Source: Armatimonadetes bacterium CG06_land_8_20_14_3_00_66_21 (GTDB lineage Bacteria; Armatimonadota; Abditibacteriia; CG2-30-66-41). From it: a DNA stretch of 37,340 bases. Position 1 is the stretch's first letter, and each line of letters begins with the position of its first letter. The DNA lies in assembly GCA_002779825.1 (NCBI GenBank), contig PEVN01000290.1, forward strand, positions 13,268 through 50,607. Reading direction: 5' to 3'. Below the pieces are notes generated by a model. That model ran no database searches and was not told where the DNA came from. It saw nothing but the letters and a program-made list of their open reading frames with translations. The translations under genes and the position numbers were made by a program. Positions 16,294-25,906 of the stretch are shown in pieces.

Positions 16294-17421
16294 TCAATGC
16301 CAGTTGACCACATCTCTGATGGTGACGACAACAGCCATCAGCAGCAGCACCGCGATCCCGGCGGCATGCACCCACAGTTCTATCTTCCGGTTGACTTTCT
16401 TCCGACGGACGAACTCGACGACGGGCGTAAGGAACTGGAACGCCAACCTGCCTCCGTCCAAGGCGGGGAAGGGAATGACCAGGTTGAGCACACCGAGGGT
16501 GAGACTGATCATCGCCCACATGCTCAGCAGATTCGGGATCGCCGCAGCCCCTCCTTTGGCCTCGCTCCCCATCTCGTTGACCATTCCTACCGGCCCGACC
16601 AACTGGATCACCGAGTGCCCCCTCAGCGTCAACCACAGGGCGTAGCCCCAGTTGGCGACCTCGAGTCCGGACCGGAGGAAACCGGTCTTGACGGACTCGA
16701 CAACTCCCATCGGCGCGCGGACGGGATGGAAGCCGATCCCGATGCGGCCGATGGACCTCTTCATCACCTTGCCATCTTCGCCGACTGTGACACCCTGTTC
16801 GGCAGCAGGCACGACCGTGAGGTCAAGCCGCTTGCCGGCTCTCCGGAGCTGAAGGGCGACCGGCTTGGCGGGCCGCTCCTCAATGTGCTTGCGGATCTTC
16901 TCAACATCGGTGGTCCGCACCTGATCGACTGCCACAATCCGGTCTCCGCGCAGCAATCCTACCTTCTCGGCGGGCTTGCCGGCGAAGACGGTCTCGATCT
17001 CGCTGGTTGAGTCCACGACCTTCCCGTAGACGCAGCCGATCACGACAAACAGCACAAGCGCGAACACCATATTGGCGAGACCGCCCCCTGCCAAAGTCGC
17101 GATCCGGGCCAGGAACGGCCGCGAGTTGAACCCGTCAGGCTGGTCGTCATCGAGCAGCCCCATGCCGGTGATCTTCACGTAGCCGAAGAACGGCAACACC
17201 CGCAGCGAGTACCGGATGCCGTTCCGCACCGTGGTGAATATCTCCCTGCCCATCCCGATGGAGAGTTCCTCGATGCGCATCCCCGTCTTGCGGGCCACGA
17301 GGAAGTGCCCCAACTCGTGGATGAGGATCAGGAAGCCAATGAGGACGACCATCACGCCGTAGAGGCCCATCGAGGCCAGGCGGCCAAGAAAGTGTTCAGT
17401 AAGGGAAGCTGTTCCGTGCAT
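16294..17421 (-). CDS. rseP: Site-2 intramembrane zinc metalloprotease RseP (YaeL/RasP family)
   Basis: Cleaves membrane-anchored regulators, typically anti-sigma factors, within the bilayer. The zinc motif HELGH at residues 35-39 lies in the first transmembrane helix (VLIGFLILIHELGHFLVARKTG has the active site). GYVKITGMG is the conserved membrane re-entrant loop. One PDZ domain spans about residues 140-210 (AEKVGLLRGDRIVAVD), and the second catalytic Asp is in NLVIPFPALDGGRL. Four transmembrane segments are expected. 375 residues, with one PDZ rather than the two of E. coli RseP. It follows dxr across a 98-nt gap containing a hairpin, in the classic frr-uppS-cdsA-dxr-rseP order. No anti-sigma factor is in the window. 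Confidence 0.95.
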   Translation of the reverse strand: MHGTASLTEHFLGRLASMGLYGVMVVLIGFLILIHELGHFLVARKTGMRIEELSIGMGREIFTTVRNGIRYSLRVLPFFGYVKITGMGLLDDDQPDGFNSRPFLARIATLAGGGLANMVFALVLFVVIGCVYGKVVDSTSEIETVFAGKPAEKVGLLRGDRIVAVDQVRTTDVEKIRKHIEERPAKPVALQLRRAGKRLDLTVVPAAEQGVTVGEDGKVMKRSIGRIGIGFHPVRAPMGVVESVKTGFLRSGLEVANWGYALWLTLRGHSVIQLVGPVGMVNEMGSEAKGGAAAIPNLLSMWAMISLTLGVLNLVIPFPALDGGRLAFQFLTPVVEFVRRKKVNRKIELWVHAAGIAVLLLMAVVVTIRDVVNWH

Positions 17422-17478
17422 AGCAGTTTAGGGGAGAGGACTCCGCACCAATAGAATGACCTCGTCAGCAACACGCGG

Positions 17479-17503
17479 GCCGGTCTGAGGGCGAGAGACC
17501 GGC
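17479..17503. terminator. Hairpin between dxr and rseP
   Basis: GCCGGTCT (17479-17486) pairs perfectly with AGACCGGC (17496-17503) around a 9-nt loop, 16 nt past the dxr stop. No T-run follows on the minus strand, so it may be an attenuator or RNA-stability element rather than an intrinsic terminator. Confidence 0.4.
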
Positions 17504-17519
17504 GGCTCGTGGCCGGCGA

Positions 17520-18671
17520 CTACGCAATCAGCGACGCGGCCAGGGCGCGCGCCCAAGCGTCCGCTTCGAGGATTTCCGCCAGTTCTGGCGAGTCCGCCAC
17601 GGTGTGCGCAGTGAGGGTCTGATGGAGGATCCTCGGGATTTCCGTGAAGGCCAGGCGCCCCTCAAGGAACGCCTGAACGGCCACTTCGTCGGCGGCGCTG
17701 AGGACGGCCGGTGCCGTGCCTCCGCGTCGGCCGGCGTCAAGGGCCAACTCCAGGCAGGGAAACCGCGCGAAGTCCGGCTCCTCAAATGTGAGGCTGCCGA
17801 CGCCGGCCAAGTCCAGCCGCGGCCAGTCAGCCGGCGCGCGCCCCGGGTACGTCAGGGCATACTGGATGGGCAGCCGCATGTCCGGCGGGCTAAGCTGCGC
17901 TTTCGCCGAGCCATCCACGAACTCCACCAGAGAGTGAACAATGCTCTGGTGATGGATCACAACCGAGATCCGGTCCAGCGCAATGCCGAACAGCCACTGG
18001 GCTTCAAGGATCTCCAGTCCCTTGTTCATCAACGTGGCGCAGTCGACGGTGAGCTTGTCCCCCATGTTCCAGGTCGGGTGCGCCAGCACGTCCGCCACGG
18101 TGACCTTGGACAGTTGGGCTGGGCTGAGGTGGCGCAGGGCACCCCCCGAAGCAGTAAGAATGAGCCGCTCCACGGCGCCGACGGGCTCGCCCACGAGGCA
18201 CTGGAACAGCGCGCTGTGCTCACTGTCCACCGGCAGCAGTCGGACACCGGCGCGGGCGGCTTCCCCAGTGACAATGGCTCCGGCCGCCACCAACGTCTCT
18301 TTGTTCGCCAAAGCGACGTGCTTGCCAGCCCGGATCGCCGACAGAGTGGGAAGCAGGCCGGCGGCACCGACCATCGCGCTCACCACAAGCTGCGCTTCAG
18401 GATGGGTCGCCACGCGCTCCATGCCTTCGTCGCCTTCCCAAACGGCGACGTCGAGAGAGCCGACCTCTTGGCGCAGCCTCCCGGCCGCAGCCGGGTCGCG
18501 CAGGGCAACGGCAAGCGGCCGGAACCGGCGCACCTGGGAGGCAAGCGCCTCAACATTCGAGTTCGCCGCGAGCGCAACGACGCGGACCTGATCGCCCAGA
18601 CACTCAGCAACCTCCAGCGTCTGCACGCCGATGGAGCCGGTGGAGCCGAGAATGGCGAGACCTTGGTTCAT
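17520..18671 (-). CDS. dxr: 1-deoxy-D-xylulose-5-phosphate reductoisomerase
   Basis: Converts DXP to methylerythritol 4-phosphate with NADPH, the committed step of the MEP isoprenoid route. The ATG at 18671 gives MNQGLAILGSTGSIGVQTLE, the canonical NADPH-binding start; an in-frame ATG at 18722 would add 17 Pro/Arg-rich residues. The metal and substrate motifs are present: LANKETLV, PVDSEHSALFQ, TASGGALR, HPTWNMGDKLTVD, CATLMNKGLEI and HHQSIVHSLVEF. The length (383 residues) is normal. It supplies isoprenoid precursors that the neighbouring uppS product assembles into the C55 lipid carrier. Confidence 0.97.
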   Translation of the reverse strand: MNQGLAILGSTGSIGVQTLEVAECLGDQVRVVALAANSNVEALASQVRRFRPLAVALRDPAAAGRLRQEVGSLDVAVWEGDEGMERVATHPEAQLVVSAMVGAAGLLPTLSAIRAGKHVALANKETLVAAGAIVTGEAARAGVRLLPVDSEHSALFQCLVGEPVGAVERLILTASGGALRHLSPAQLSKVTVADVLAHPTWNMGDKLTVDCATLMNKGLEILEAQWLFGIALDRISVVIHHQSIVHSLVEFVDGSAKAQLSPPDMRLPIQYALTYPGRAPADWPRLDLAGVGSLTFEEPDFARFPCLELALDAGRRGGTAPAVLSAADEVAVQAFLEGRLAFTEIPRILHQTLTAHTVADSPELAEILEADAWARALAASLIA

Positions 18672-18757
18672 GACGTCGGGACGGGGGGCCGGCCGGGGCG
18701 AAGGGACGCCGTTCGTCTGCATCTGCAGCGCGCCTCGGCCGGAGCCCGAGAGAAAAA

Positions 18758-19645
18758 CTACTTACCCAGTACGCTTGCAGCCACAAACAGAACGGCCGAC
18801 AGCGCGCAGACCTCGAGGAGCCGGTCGAGGATGCGGGCCTTCAGGATCAGGTGGGGCAGTCCGAGCTCGGACTCTGCGCCCGCCGGCAGGAGAAATGAGT
18901 CGTAGACCAGCCGTGCGGCAACGGCCGCCCCTACGGCAACGACTACGCACGGGAGCAAGAGCCCCTGGCTGAGCGAACCAGTGCGACCCAACAGGACCAA
19001 TGCCGCCGCGGCCAAGAGTCCGGCGACAGCGGCCGCTGTCGTTGGAACGGGGTGCCGTCCGCGCCGCTTGGCGTTCTCATGCAGGTGCTTCCGCCCGAGG
19101 CCAAACCACAGGATCGCCGCCGCCAGAACGCACGGCAGTGCCAGCTTCGTGCCCGCCAGTGGACCGCTCAGCAGAACTGCCGGAGTAAGCAGCAGCCCCG
19201 GAACGAGACCGGCCGCGAGCGCAAGAACCAACTCCAGCAACGGCCGCAACTTCCGCGAGCTCAACAGGCCAATGAGCGCGATGCAGACCCTCAGCGCTTC
19301 CATCATCAGCCCCAGCGAAAGGGCCACCTCCACCCACCGCGACGCCTCCTGGTTGGCGTCATACCCCACCGACAGGTACCAGGCAAACCCCAGCACCAGC
19401 GCCGCCAAAGTGGTCGCCATCGGGTCGTGTAGCTGACAGCCGCCCCCGCCGAGGAAGCGGCAAAGCTCCCAAGCGGCTACGTAGGCGCACAGGCACAGCG
19501 CCACCGACAGGGCTAGCCCGTGCCACGGGAAGTGCAGGTCGAGCAGACCGCCCAAGGTCAACAGCCCGAAAACGAGCCCGTCGACCCAATCGCTGCTAAG
19601 CTGAAACGCCGCCAAACCGCCGGTCTCTCTTCTGGTAGTCGCCAA
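18758..19645 (-). CDS. CdsA-like polytopic membrane protein lacking the intact CDP-diglyceride synthase signature
   Basis: 295 residues, almost entirely hydrophobic with about eight to ten transmembrane helices. It occupies the slot between uppS and dxr where cdsA (phosphatidate cytidylyltransferase) normally lies, and its start (AYVAAWELCRFL) resembles the CdsA N-terminus. At the C-terminus, however, the family signature (Lys-Asp upstream, then PGHGG-x-x-DR-x-D) is replaced by LPHLILKARILDRLLEV: only LP-H and LDR survive, the GHGG loop is gone, and the catalytic Asp after DR is absent. It may be a highly divergent or inactive paralogue. The start is a TTG at 19645 inside the uppS end (50-nt overlap); no better start follows. 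Membrane location is certain, CdsA ancestry probable, and enzymatic activity doubtful. Confidence 0.65.
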   Translation of the reverse strand: MATTRRETGGLAAFQLSSDWVDGLVFGLLTLGGLLDLHFPWHGLALSVALCLCAYVAAWELCRFLGGGGCQLHDPMATTLAALVLGFAWYLSVGYDANQEASRWVEVALSLGLMMEALRVCIALIGLLSSRKLRPLLELVLALAAGLVPGLLLTPAVLLSGPLAGTKLALPCVLAAAILWFGLGRKHLHENAKRRGRHPVPTTAAAVAGLLAAAALVLLGRTGSLSQGLLLPCVVVAVGAAVAARLVYDSFLLPAGAESELGLPHLILKARILDRLLEVCALSAVLFVAASVLGK

Positions 19646-20342
19646 TGCTTTGGACCAGCTCCTCGCGGGTGAAATCGGGCCAGAGGGTGCTTGTCACCCA
19701 CAACTCCGAGTACGCTACTTGCCACGGCAGGAAGTTGCTGATCCGCAGTTCGCCGCCGGTCCGGATCAGCAGGTCGGGGTCAGGCTGCCCGCCGGTGTAC
19801 AGCTCGGCGTCAAGCGCCGCTTCATCCAAAGCCGCGGGCTCCAGCTCGCCTGCCTTCACGCGTTCGGCAAGCCGTCGGACCGCGCGGACGATTTCGGCCC
19901 GGCCGCCGTAGTTGATCGCCAGATTCAGCACCATGCCGGTGTTGTCGGCAGTGCGCTCGCAACAGCGCGCTAACTCCCGCCGGAGGGAGGCCGGCAAGGG
20001 ACCCGGCTCGCCGACGTGCCTGATGAACGTGTTCTTCTCATCCAGCTCGTCGATCTCCTTGCGGAGGTTATCCTCGATCAGCCGCATGAGCGCCGAGACC
20101 TCGTGCCGCGGACGCGACCAATTCTCCGTGGAGAAGGCGTACAGGGTCAGCACTTCGACGCCGAAATCGTCACAGGCGCGGATGATCTCTTTGGTGGCCT
20201 TGGCACCCTCCTGGTGCCCGCGGAGCAACGCCAGTCGGTGCCCTTTCGCCCACCGCCGATTGCCGTCCTGGATCACGGCGAGGTGACGGGGGATCGGTTC
20301 CGGGTGGAGTTCCGGCGGAAGCGCAGCGGGAGCGCGGCTCAT
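19596..20342 (-). CDS. uppS: Isoprenyl transferase / undecaprenyl diphosphate synthase
   Basis: cis-Prenyltransferase that extends farnesyl diphosphate with isopentenyl diphosphate to the C55 carrier for peptidoglycan and O-antigen synthesis. Motifs: HLAVIQDGNRRWAKGH (catalytic Asp26), LTLYAFSTENWSRP, LNLAINYGGRAEI and RTGGELRISNFLPWQVAYSE, the last holding the IPP-binding residues. DGNRRW replaces the commoner bacterial DGNGRW. 248 residues is typical. Its ATG overlaps the stop of the small upstream ORF (ATGA), and its 3' end overlaps the CdsA-like gene, indicating tight coupling in the frr-to-rseP operon. The exact chain length cannot be read from the sequence. Confidence 0.96.
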   Translation of the reverse strand: MSRAPAALPPELHPEPIPRHLAVIQDGNRRWAKGHRLALLRGHQEGAKATKEIIRACDDFGVEVLTLYAFSTENWSRPRHEVSALMRLIEDNLRKEIDELDEKNTFIRHVGEPGPLPASLRRELARCCERTADNTGMVLNLAINYGGRAEIVRAVRRLAERVKAGELEPAALDEAALDAELYTGGQPDPDLLIRTGGELRISNFLPWQVAYSELWVTSTLWPDFTREELVQSIGDYQKRDRRFGGVSA

Positions 20343-20593
20343 ATGCCCTCCAACGGCAAAGAAAGGGCAGCCTGCACAGTGGGATGCGGCTGGTTCGCTT
20401 GGGCAACGGTCAGCTCAGCCGTCTCTGCGGCCGGCCATCGACAGCGCACAACCCGGTACGCACCGGCAGGGCCGTGCCGACGCGGAGGCGCTGTCTCCAC
20501 GCGCTGAACCTGACCAGTGCCCGCTTGCCGCAGACGAGCCTCAGCCTGCTCAGGGTCCAGTCCGATGAGAAGAAGGGGATCGAGTCTCTCCAT
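20339..20593 (-). CDS. Small PASTA-like protein of unknown function between frr and uppS
   Basis: 84 residues from the ATG at 20593, 19 nt past the frr stop. The pattern LLLIGLDPEQAEARLRQAG ... VQRVETAPPR ... YRVVRCRW ... AELTVAQ is that of a single PASTA-type alpha/beta unit: an amphipathic helix starting with a Leu-Asp-Pro turn, then strands ending in a basic RVVR segment and an ELTVA strand. I recall comparable small ORFs near isoprenoid and translation genes in some Bacillota-like genomes, but cannot name a family. No signal peptide or membrane segment. The stop overlaps the uppS ATG, so it is very probably translated. Its function is unknown; binding of a cell-wall or lipid intermediate would be speculation. 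Confidence 0.7.
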   Translation of the reverse strand: MERLDPLLLIGLDPEQAEARLRQAGTGQVQRVETAPPRRHGPAGAYRVVRCRWPAAETAELTVAQANQPHPTVQAALSLPLEGI

Positions 20594-20612
20594 GGGCAGG
20601 CAGCCGGGGGCG

Positions 20613-21188
20613 TCAGATCTCAAGCAGCTCGGCTTCCTTGGCCTTTCGGAGTCCCTCTGCCTTCTCGACAGATTCGTCTGTCAGCTTCTGAACTTCGTCG
20701 ATCGCCCGATGCGAGTCGTCTTCTGACAGATCGCCGCTCTTCTCGAGCTTCTTCAGGTGGTCGTTGGCTTCTCGCCGGATGTTGCGGATCGCGACCTTGC
20801 CCTCTTCCGCCTTCTTCCCGACCAAGCGCGCCATCTCCAGGCGCCTCTCCTCCGTAAGCTGGGGGATCGGCAGGCGGATGACCTCACCGTCGCCCTGCGG
20901 AACCAGCCCCAGGTCGGACGAGCTGATCGCCCTGTCGATCTCTGTCAGTGCCGACTTGTCCCACGGCGAGATGAGCAGCAGTCGCGGCTCCGGCGCGGAG
21001 ACCGTCGCCACTTGGTTGAGGGGCAAGCGGCTGCCGAAATACTCCACCCGGATCTTGTCCAACAGTGCGGGCGTGGCCCGGCCGGTTCGGATGGAGGCCA
21101 TCTCCTGCGCCATCGCCTCGAGCGACAGCTCCATCTTGATGCCGACCTCTTCCAGGATTTCTTGCGATTGCTCAGACACTGTGCTCAC
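20613..21188 (-). CDS. frr: Ribosome recycling factor
   Basis: Splits post-termination ribosomes together with EF-G. 191 residues with the family core: MASIRTGRATPALLDKIRVEYFGS, PLNQVATVSAPEPR, LTEERRLEMARLVGKKAEEGKVAIRNIRREA, and the long terminal helices ending KEAELLEI. The start is a GTG at 21188 preceded closely by GGAGAGG. It lies in the conserved pyrH-frr order and is followed after 19 nt by the small PASTA-like ORF. Confidence 0.97.
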   Translation of the reverse strand: MSTVSEQSQEILEEVGIKMELSLEAMAQEMASIRTGRATPALLDKIRVEYFGSRLPLNQVATVSAPEPRLLLISPWDKSALTEIDRAISSSDLGLVPQGDGEVIRLPIPQLTEERRLEMARLVGKKAEEGKVAIRNIRREANDHLKKLEKSGDLSEDDSHRAIDEVQKLTDESVEKAEGLRKAKEAELLEI

Positions 21189-21271
21189 ATCCTCTCCTGA
21201 CCAACGGGCCGCACCGAGAACGTCGGAGCGCGTCCCGCAGCCAAGGCTGCGACGAGCACCTCCAAGCGGCT

Positions 21272-21994
21272 CTACGAGACGGTGGTTCCCACGCGTTGTC
21301 CTTGGAGGGCCCGACTGATGTTCCCGGGCACATTCATGTTGAACACGATGATGGGGAGCTGGCGCTCCATGCTCAAGGAGATCGCGGTAGCGTCCATCAC
21401 CTTGTAGCCCTTTGCCAGCACCTGCAGGTACTCGATGGCCTCGAAGAGCCGGGCATCGGGCTTGTCATCGGGGTCGTCGTCGTAGACGCCGTCCACGTCG
21501 GTGCCCTTGAAAATGGCCTCTGCGTTCATCTGGACCGCACGAAGCACGGCCGCGGTATCGGTGGTGAAGAACGGATGCCCGGTGCCAGCGGCAAAGATGA
21601 CGATGCGCCTCTTCTCCAAGTGCCGCAGCGCCCGCCGCTGAATGTACGGCTCCGCCACCTCGCGCATCTCGATCGCCGTCATGAGTCGGGTCTGGATACC
21701 CCGCGTCTCCAAGGCGCCCTGGAGCGCGAGCCCGTTGATCACCGTGGCCAGCATGCCCATGTAGTGCCCTGTGTACTCTTCGAGCTCGCACCGTTTGGCG
21801 TCGGAACCTCCCCGGAAGATATTGCCGCCGCCCGTGACGATGCCGATGTCGACACCCGCGTCGTGAGCTTCCGCAATCTCCGCGGCGATATGCTTCAGGA
21901 CCTCGGACTCGATCCCGCGTCGTTCTCCGCCGGCGAGCGCTTCGCCGCTCAGCTTGAGCAGCACGCGCTTGTACTTGGGCTGTACAGTGTCCAA
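21272..21994 (-). CDS. pyrH: UMP kinase
   Basis: Phosphorylates UMP to UDP in pyrimidine nucleotide synthesis. The amino-acid-kinase fold is evident: YKRVLLKLSGEAL at the N-terminus, GIVTGGGNIFRG (phosphate-binding glycine loop), GTGHPFFTTDTAAVLRA and GTDVDGVYDDDP, all typical of PyrH. 240 residues. It starts with a TTG at 21994 preceded by AGGAG. Between tsf and frr, it is part of the rpsB translation operon. Confidence 0.97.
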   Translation of the reverse strand: MDTVQPKYKRVLLKLSGEALAGGERRGIESEVLKHIAAEIAEAHDAGVDIGIVTGGGNIFRGGSDAKRCELEEYTGHYMGMLATVINGLALQGALETRGIQTRLMTAIEMREVAEPYIQRRALRHLEKRRIVIFAAGTGHPFFTTDTAAVLRAVQMNAEAIFKGTDVDGVYDDDPDDKPDARLFEAIEYLQVLAKGYKVMDATAISLSMERQLPIIVFNMNVPGNISRALQGQRVGTTVS

Positions 21995-22046
21995 CGAGTC
22001 TCCTGTCTGTCGGGGCGGTTTCTTCCAGCCGAGAGAACACGACGGT

Positions 22047-22652
22047 CTATGCTTCCTCGCCGATCTTGAATCGGCTGAACCGTTTGATGACTACGTTTTC
22101 GCCGACCTTGGCGACGGTCTCCGTGAGCAACTCCTCGATGGAGCGTTGCTTGCCTTCATCCTTGATGAACTCCTGGCGGAGCAGGCAGGTGGTGTCGTAG
22201 AACTTGCGGAGCCGACCCGCGACCATCTTCTCGGCGATGCTCTCAGGCTTGCCTTCCTGCTTCGCCTGAGCAAGCAGGATCTCGCGCTCGCGGTCGAGGA
22301 CTTCCTGGGGCACGTCTTCCGGGGCCAGGTACTCAGGCGCCATGGCGGCGATCTGCATGGCGATGTCCCGCGCCAGTTGGCGGAACTCATCCGTCCGCGC
22401 GACGAAATCCGTCTCGCAGTTCAGCTCAACCAAGACGCCGACCTTCCCGCCCACATGGATGTACGCTTCCACGAGTCCGTCGCTGGCAGCCCGCGTCGCC
22501 TTCTTCGCCGCCACTGCGAGACCTTTCTCTCGCAGTAGCTGGACGGCTTTCTCCATGTCGCCGGCCGCCTCTACGAGCGCGGCCTTGCAGTCCATCATCC
22601 CGGCGCTTGTCCGCTCGCGGAGCGTTTTCACATCCGCTGCAGAGATGCTCAT
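22047..22652 (-). CDS. tsf: Elongation factor Ts (short form)
   Basis: Guanine nucleotide exchange factor for EF-Tu. The N-terminal UBA-like helix bundle carries [17 protein letters not shown], and the core has the EF-Tu-contacting [22 protein letters not shown]. At 201 residues it is the short type seen in Thermus and many other phyla, lacking part of the second core subdomain found in the 283-residue E. coli protein. A clear AGGAGG lies upstream of the ATG at 22652. It follows rpsB after 36 nt. Confidence 0.96.
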   Translation of the reverse strand: MSISAADVKTLRERTSAGMMDCKAALVEAAGDMEKAVQLLREKGLAVAAKKATRAASDGLVEAYIHVGGKVGVLVELNCETDFVARTDEFRQLARDIAMQIAAMAPEYLAPEDVPQEVLDREREILLAQAKQEGKPESIAEKMVAGRLRKFYDTTCLLRQEFIKDEGKQRSIEELLTETVAKVGENVVIKRFSRFKIGEEA

Positions 22653-22688
22653 TCTGCTTCCTCCTCAGGGCGATCCTGTGTGCTTTGA

Positions 22689-23747
<1,059 letters not shown>

Positions 23748-23965
23748 GTTGTTCAGCCCTTTCCGGTTGGTTGTTCCTCCCCCCAAGCGCGCCCAAGTTT
23801 GCCACTTCCGTTCCGGCGTTCAGCGGGCGCGGGCGCGCAGGCTGTCGGCAGGCATGTTGGTGCCCTTTCGCAGAGCACCGGGAAGCACCAGGCAAACGCG
23901 GCGAGGGGGTGCGAGGTGATTGGCTTCCGCGGCCGACTTGGCGGCTTGGCGGAGCCGGAAAACGT

Positions 23966-23994
23966 AGTGTAGCACAATCGCAGGGGTGGGGCAA
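23966..23994 (-). promoter_or_regulatory. Sigma70-type promoter for the rpsB operon
   Basis: On the minus strand: TTGCCC (23994-23989), a 17-nt spacer, then TACACT (23971-23966) preceded by TG one base upstream, an extended -10. It lies in the purB-rpsB gap and would give a 5' leader of about 210 nt before the rpsB GTG. Long leaders of rpsB serve autoregulation in some bacteria, but I see no recognisable conserved fold here. The 240-nt stretch between purB and the leader contains no convincing gene. Confidence 0.6.
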
Positions 23995-24026
23995 TGCAGC
24001 CAAGCTCGCCCCCAGGGACCCGTTCT

Positions 24027-25319
24027 TCAGATCCCCACCTGGGTGAAGATGTGGTCCACATGCCGGACGTGGTAGGAGAAGTCGAAGCAGGCAGCCACTT
24101 CTGCGGGAGTGAGCGCCTCGGTCACTTCCGGGTCGGCGTCCAGCAGATCGCGGAAGGTGAGCTTCTCCTCCCAGGCTTTGAGGGCGTGGGTCTGCGCCTT
24201 GGTGTAGGCGCGCTCGCGGGACCAGCCTTTGTCGAGGAGAGCCAGCATGACCTGTTGGGAGAAGAAGACTCCGCGGGTGCGGTCCATGTTCTCGCGCATG
24301 TTGTCCGGGTAGACGACCATGCCCTTGACGACCGTGGTGAACCGGTGGAGCAGATAGTCGGTGAGGACGCTGCTATCGACCAACGTCACGCGCTCGGCGC
24401 CGGAGTTCGACAGGTCGCGCTCGTGCCAGGTGGTGATGTTCTCCAGACCGACAATGGCGTTCGCTCGGACGACCCGGGCCAGCCCGGTGATGTTCTCACA
24501 CTTGATGGGGTTCCGCTTGTGCGGCATGGCGGAGGAGCCGCGTTGGCCCTTCTTGAAGGACTCTTCCACCTCCAGCAGGTCGGTGCGCTGGAGGTTGCGG
24601 ATCTCGGTGGAGAACTTCTCCAGCGAGCCAGCAATCAGCGCCAACGTGCAGAGATACTGCGCGTGTCGGTCGCGCTGCAGGATCTGCGTGGACACCTTTG
24701 CCGACTCCAGCTCCAGGCTACGGCAGACGCTCTCCTGCACGCGTGGGTCGATGTTGGCGAACGTGCCGACTGCACCTGATACTTTGCCGGCGCTGACCAT
24801 TTCCCGGGTCTGCTGCACCCGCGTCTGGTGGCGGCGGACCTCTTCGACCCACACGGCCAGCTTGAGCCCGAAGGTGATCGGCTCGGCATGCACGCCGTGG
24901 GTGCGGCCCATCATGAGCGTGTGTTTGTGCTCCCGGGCGCGCTCGACGAGGGCGGCTTCGAGAGCGGCGAGATCTTGCAGAATCAGGTCACACGACCGGC
25001 GCAGCCGGAGCGCCAGCGCCGTGTCCTCGATGTCGTACGACGTGACCCCCATGTGGACGTACTTTCCCTCGTCGCCCATGTGCTCGGTGACGCACTTGAC
25101 AAAGGCGATGAGGTCGTGGTCCACTTCCTTCTCGATCTCGTTGATCCGCTCGATTGTGAAGGCAGCCTTCTCCTTAATGCGCGCCACGGCCGCGGCGGGA
25201 ATCTCGCCGATCTCCGCGAGGGCTTCGCAGACCGCAATCTCGACGTCGAGCCAGCGCTGGAACTTGGCTTCTTCGTTCCAGAGGGCACCCATTTCGGGCA
25301 TGGTGTAGCGGGGGATCAT
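24027..25319 (-). CDS. purB: Adenylosuccinate lyase
   Basis: Cleaves adenylosuccinate to AMP and SAICAR to AICAR, two steps of purine synthesis. The fumarase/aspartase-superfamily signature [20 protein letters not shown] is complete, with [15 protein letters not shown] and [12 protein letters not shown]-type substrate segments (here [16 protein letters not shown]). 430 residues is normal. ATG at 25319 has AAGGAG upstream. It follows purE across a gap filled with degenerate 9-mer repeats and is the last gene before the rpsB promoter. Confidence 0.97.
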   Translation of the reverse strand: MIPRYTMPEMGALWNEEAKFQRWLDVEIAVCEALAEIGEIPAAAVARIKEKAAFTIERINEIEKEVDHDLIAFVKCVTEHMGDEGKYVHMGVTSYDIEDTALALRLRRSCDLILQDLAALEAALVERAREHKHTLMMGRTHGVHAEPITFGLKLAVWVEEVRRHQTRVQQTREMVSAGKVSGAVGTFANIDPRVQESVCRSLELESAKVSTQILQRDRHAQYLCTLALIAGSLEKFSTEIRNLQRTDLLEVEESFKKGQRGSSAMPHKRNPIKCENITGLARVVRANAIVGLENITTWHERDLSNSGAERVTLVDSSVLTDYLLHRFTTVVKGMVVYPDNMRENMDRTRGVFFSQQVMLALLDKGWSRERAYTKAQTHALKAWEEKLTFRDLLDADPEVTEALTPAEVAACFDFSYHVRHVDHIFTQVGI

Positions 25320-25344
25320 GGGGAGGCTCCTTGGGTGGGGCGGG

Positions 25345-25380
25345 AAGGACGAATGGGAGTTGTGGGACCTCTAGGACTTA
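25345..25380. repeat. Degenerate 9-mer repeat array containing the purE stop codon
   Basis: On the minus strand four 9-nt units read TAAGTCCTA, GAGGTCCCA, CAACTCCCA and TTCGTCCTT, all variants of TAGGTCCCA. The first three bases are the purE TAA stop. The units lie between purE and purB. Confidence 0.7.
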
Positions 25381-25887
25381 TGCGGGCTCAGACTGGAGCT
25401 TTGCGTCTTTGACCTTGACTGATTCGGCCATTTCGTGCTTGTGCTGGGTCAGTGCGTCGGCCAGTCGGGCGTCGCTCAGGGCCAGGATCTGCACGGCCAG
25501 GTAGGCGGCGTTCTTGGCACCGCCGATGGCGACGGTGGCGACGGGGACGCCGCTGGGCATTTGAACCGTTGAGAACAGCGCGTCGGCGCCTTGCAGCGGG
25601 CCCGAGGCCAACGGCACCCCGATCACGGGCAATGTGGTGGCGGCAGCCATCGCGCCGGCTAGGTGGGCCGCCATGCCGGCCCCGGCAATGATCACTTTGG
25701 TGCCGCGCGCGGCGGCGCCGGCCGCCCAGGCGTGGGACTCGTCAGGGGTGCGGTGGGCCGACATAATCCGCAGCTCGTGCGCCACGCCGAACTCGGTCAG
25801 CACCTGCGCAGCGCCTTTCATCACGTCGAGGTCGGAATCGCTCCCCATGACGATGCCAACGAGGGGAGTGTCGTTCTCTGCGGGCAT
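25378..25887 (-). CDS. purE: N5-carboxyaminoimidazole ribonucleotide mutase (PurE)
   Basis: Rearranges N5-CAIR to CAIR in purine synthesis. The ATG at 25887, with AAGGAG at good spacing, gives 169 residues, the class I PurE size; upstream in-frame starts to 25971 would run through repeat DNA. Motifs: GIVMGSDSDLDVMKGA (phosphate and ribose binding), LRIMSAHRTPDES (catalytic His), IAGAGMAAHLAG and GVPLASGPLQGADALFSTVQMPSGVPVATV. The class I form normally works with PurK; purK is not in the window. The stop lies in a 9-mer repeat. Confidence 0.96.
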   Translation of the reverse strand: MPAENDTPLVGIVMGSDSDLDVMKGAAQVLTEFGVAHELRIMSAHRTPDESHAWAAGAAARGTKVIIAGAGMAAHLAGAMAAATTLPVIGVPLASGPLQGADALFSTVQMPSGVPVATVAIGGAKNAAYLAVQILALSDARLADALTQHKHEMAESVKVKDAKLQSEPA

Positions 25888-25906
25888 AGTACTGGCTCCT
25901 TGAGGT

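Noticed and set aside
14789-16645. 618-codon open frame on the plus strand
   Set aside because: It lies antisense to mnmA, the GNAT gene and rseP, which have strong motifs. Its translation is rich in Arg, Gln, His and Pro with no fold or motif, as expected of a GC-rich shadow frame.
19596-20342. UppS with DGNRRW in place of DGNGRW as a novel enzyme
   Set aside because: The catalytic Asp and all other motifs are intact and Arg at this position is seen in other cis-prenyltransferases, so it is probably ordinary variation.
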